Shown in pieces: positions 6,035 to 6,262 of a DNA stretch of 6,262 bases; position 1 is the stretch's first letter, and the number at the start of each line of letters is the position of its first letter. The position numbers and the translations under genes are program-made. The notes under the pieces were generated by a model that worked only from the letters and a program-made list of their open reading frames with translations, searched no databases and was not told the DNA's origin. The DNA is taken from assembly GCA_025728385.1 (NCBI GenBank), contig JAOBJV010000013.1:1-6262 (forward strand). Direction: 5' to 3'. Source of the DNA: Lightella neohaematopini (GTDB taxonomy: Bacteria > Pseudomonadota > Gammaproteobacteria > Enterobacterales > Enterobacteriaceae).

Positions 6035-6262
6035 TCAATAATTATTAATTAAATTAGTCGTATTAGTGTTTTTGTTTCTCTTACAATAAAAAAAATATTT
6101 TAATTGAATAGAACAAATATTAGAAAATACATTATCTATAGAATTAATGAGATTATAAATATAATAACTATTATAAATTATATTAGTTAACTGATTTAAT
6201 ACATTAATACTAGTATATTCTGTACCAAAAACCAATTTTTTAATTCTGGCATTAAATATAGT
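6035..6262 (-). CDS. tadA: tRNA-specific adenosine deaminase TadA, C-terminal fragment (partial at right edge)
   Basis: The minus-strand frame ending at TGA (6037-6035) is open to the window edge, giving 75 residues. An ATG-like or TTG start inside the fragment is unnecessary. The visible start, ARIKKLVFG (residues 5-13), matches E. coli TadA SRIGRVVFG, which follows the second zinc-binding PCxMC motif. About 48 residues later SIQLKYFFYCKR matches ALLSDFFRMRR with nearly equal spacing. TadA converts adenosine 34 to inosine in tRNA-Arg(ACG), letting it read CGU/CGC/CGA. The zinc and catalytic motifs lie outside the window. The GAAGS segment of E. coli is not conserved (TSINVL here). The gene sits 8 nt upstream of glyA; in E. 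coli tadA lies some 10 kb from glyA, so intervening genes are gone. The tail is Asn/Thr-rich and divergent. Confidence 0.8.
   Translation of the reverse strand, partial: TIFNARIKKLVFGTEYTSINVLNQLTNIIYNSYYIYNLINSIDNVFSNICSIQLKYFFYCKRNKNTNTTNLINNY

Noticed and set aside
1..6262. UGA-to-tryptophan recoding, known in some tiny symbiont genomes
   Set aside because: Tryptophan positions checked in hisS, suhB and glyA use TGG and the complete genes contain no in-frame TGA.

Overview
This window looks like part of the chromosome of a highly reduced, very AT-rich gammaproteobacterial endosymbiont, most likely of enterobacterial descent. Three things point there: extreme AT bias even in core genes, several proteins that align almost end to end with their E. 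coli orthologues, and a gene order that is a collapsed version of one E. coli segment. I cannot name the species. TGG is used for tryptophan, no complete gene has an internal TGA, and one gene ends at TGA TGA, so the code appears standard.

Layout. On the minus strand, positions 1-3159 hold four genes, transcribed ndk > ispG > hisS > a lipoprotein gene cut by the left edge (probably bamB). Spacers are short: 83, 5 and 45 nt. A stretch of about 830 nt without a gene follows (3160-3990), only about a tenth G+C. Then comes suhB on the plus strand (3991-4755). It converges with glyA on the minus strand (4773-6026), leaving a 17 nt gap. Eight nt upstream of glyA, and open to the right edge, is the C-terminal end of tadA.

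In E. coli (from memory) the order is der-bamB-yfgM-hisS-ispG-rodZ-pilF-rlmN-ndk-(pbpC ... isc/hsc cluster, trmJ)-suhB-...-glyA-...-tadA. The retained genes here keep that order, and the relative strands fit as far as I recall them. The intervening genes are absent, so this is erosion in place rather than an island.

The retained functions are basic: tRNA charging (HisS), tRNA wobble editing (TadA), isoprenoid precursor synthesis (IspG), nucleotide balance (Ndk), one-carbon/glycine metabolism (GlyA), probable outer-membrane assembly (BamB), and SuhB.

The most notable observation is SuhB. Its reading frame and scaffold are intact, but every acidic metal ligand of the inositol monophosphatase active site is replaced. 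This suggests selection for its non-enzymatic Nus-factor role, or early decay. I see no mobile element, CRISPR array, RNA gene, defence system or other novel multi-gene system.
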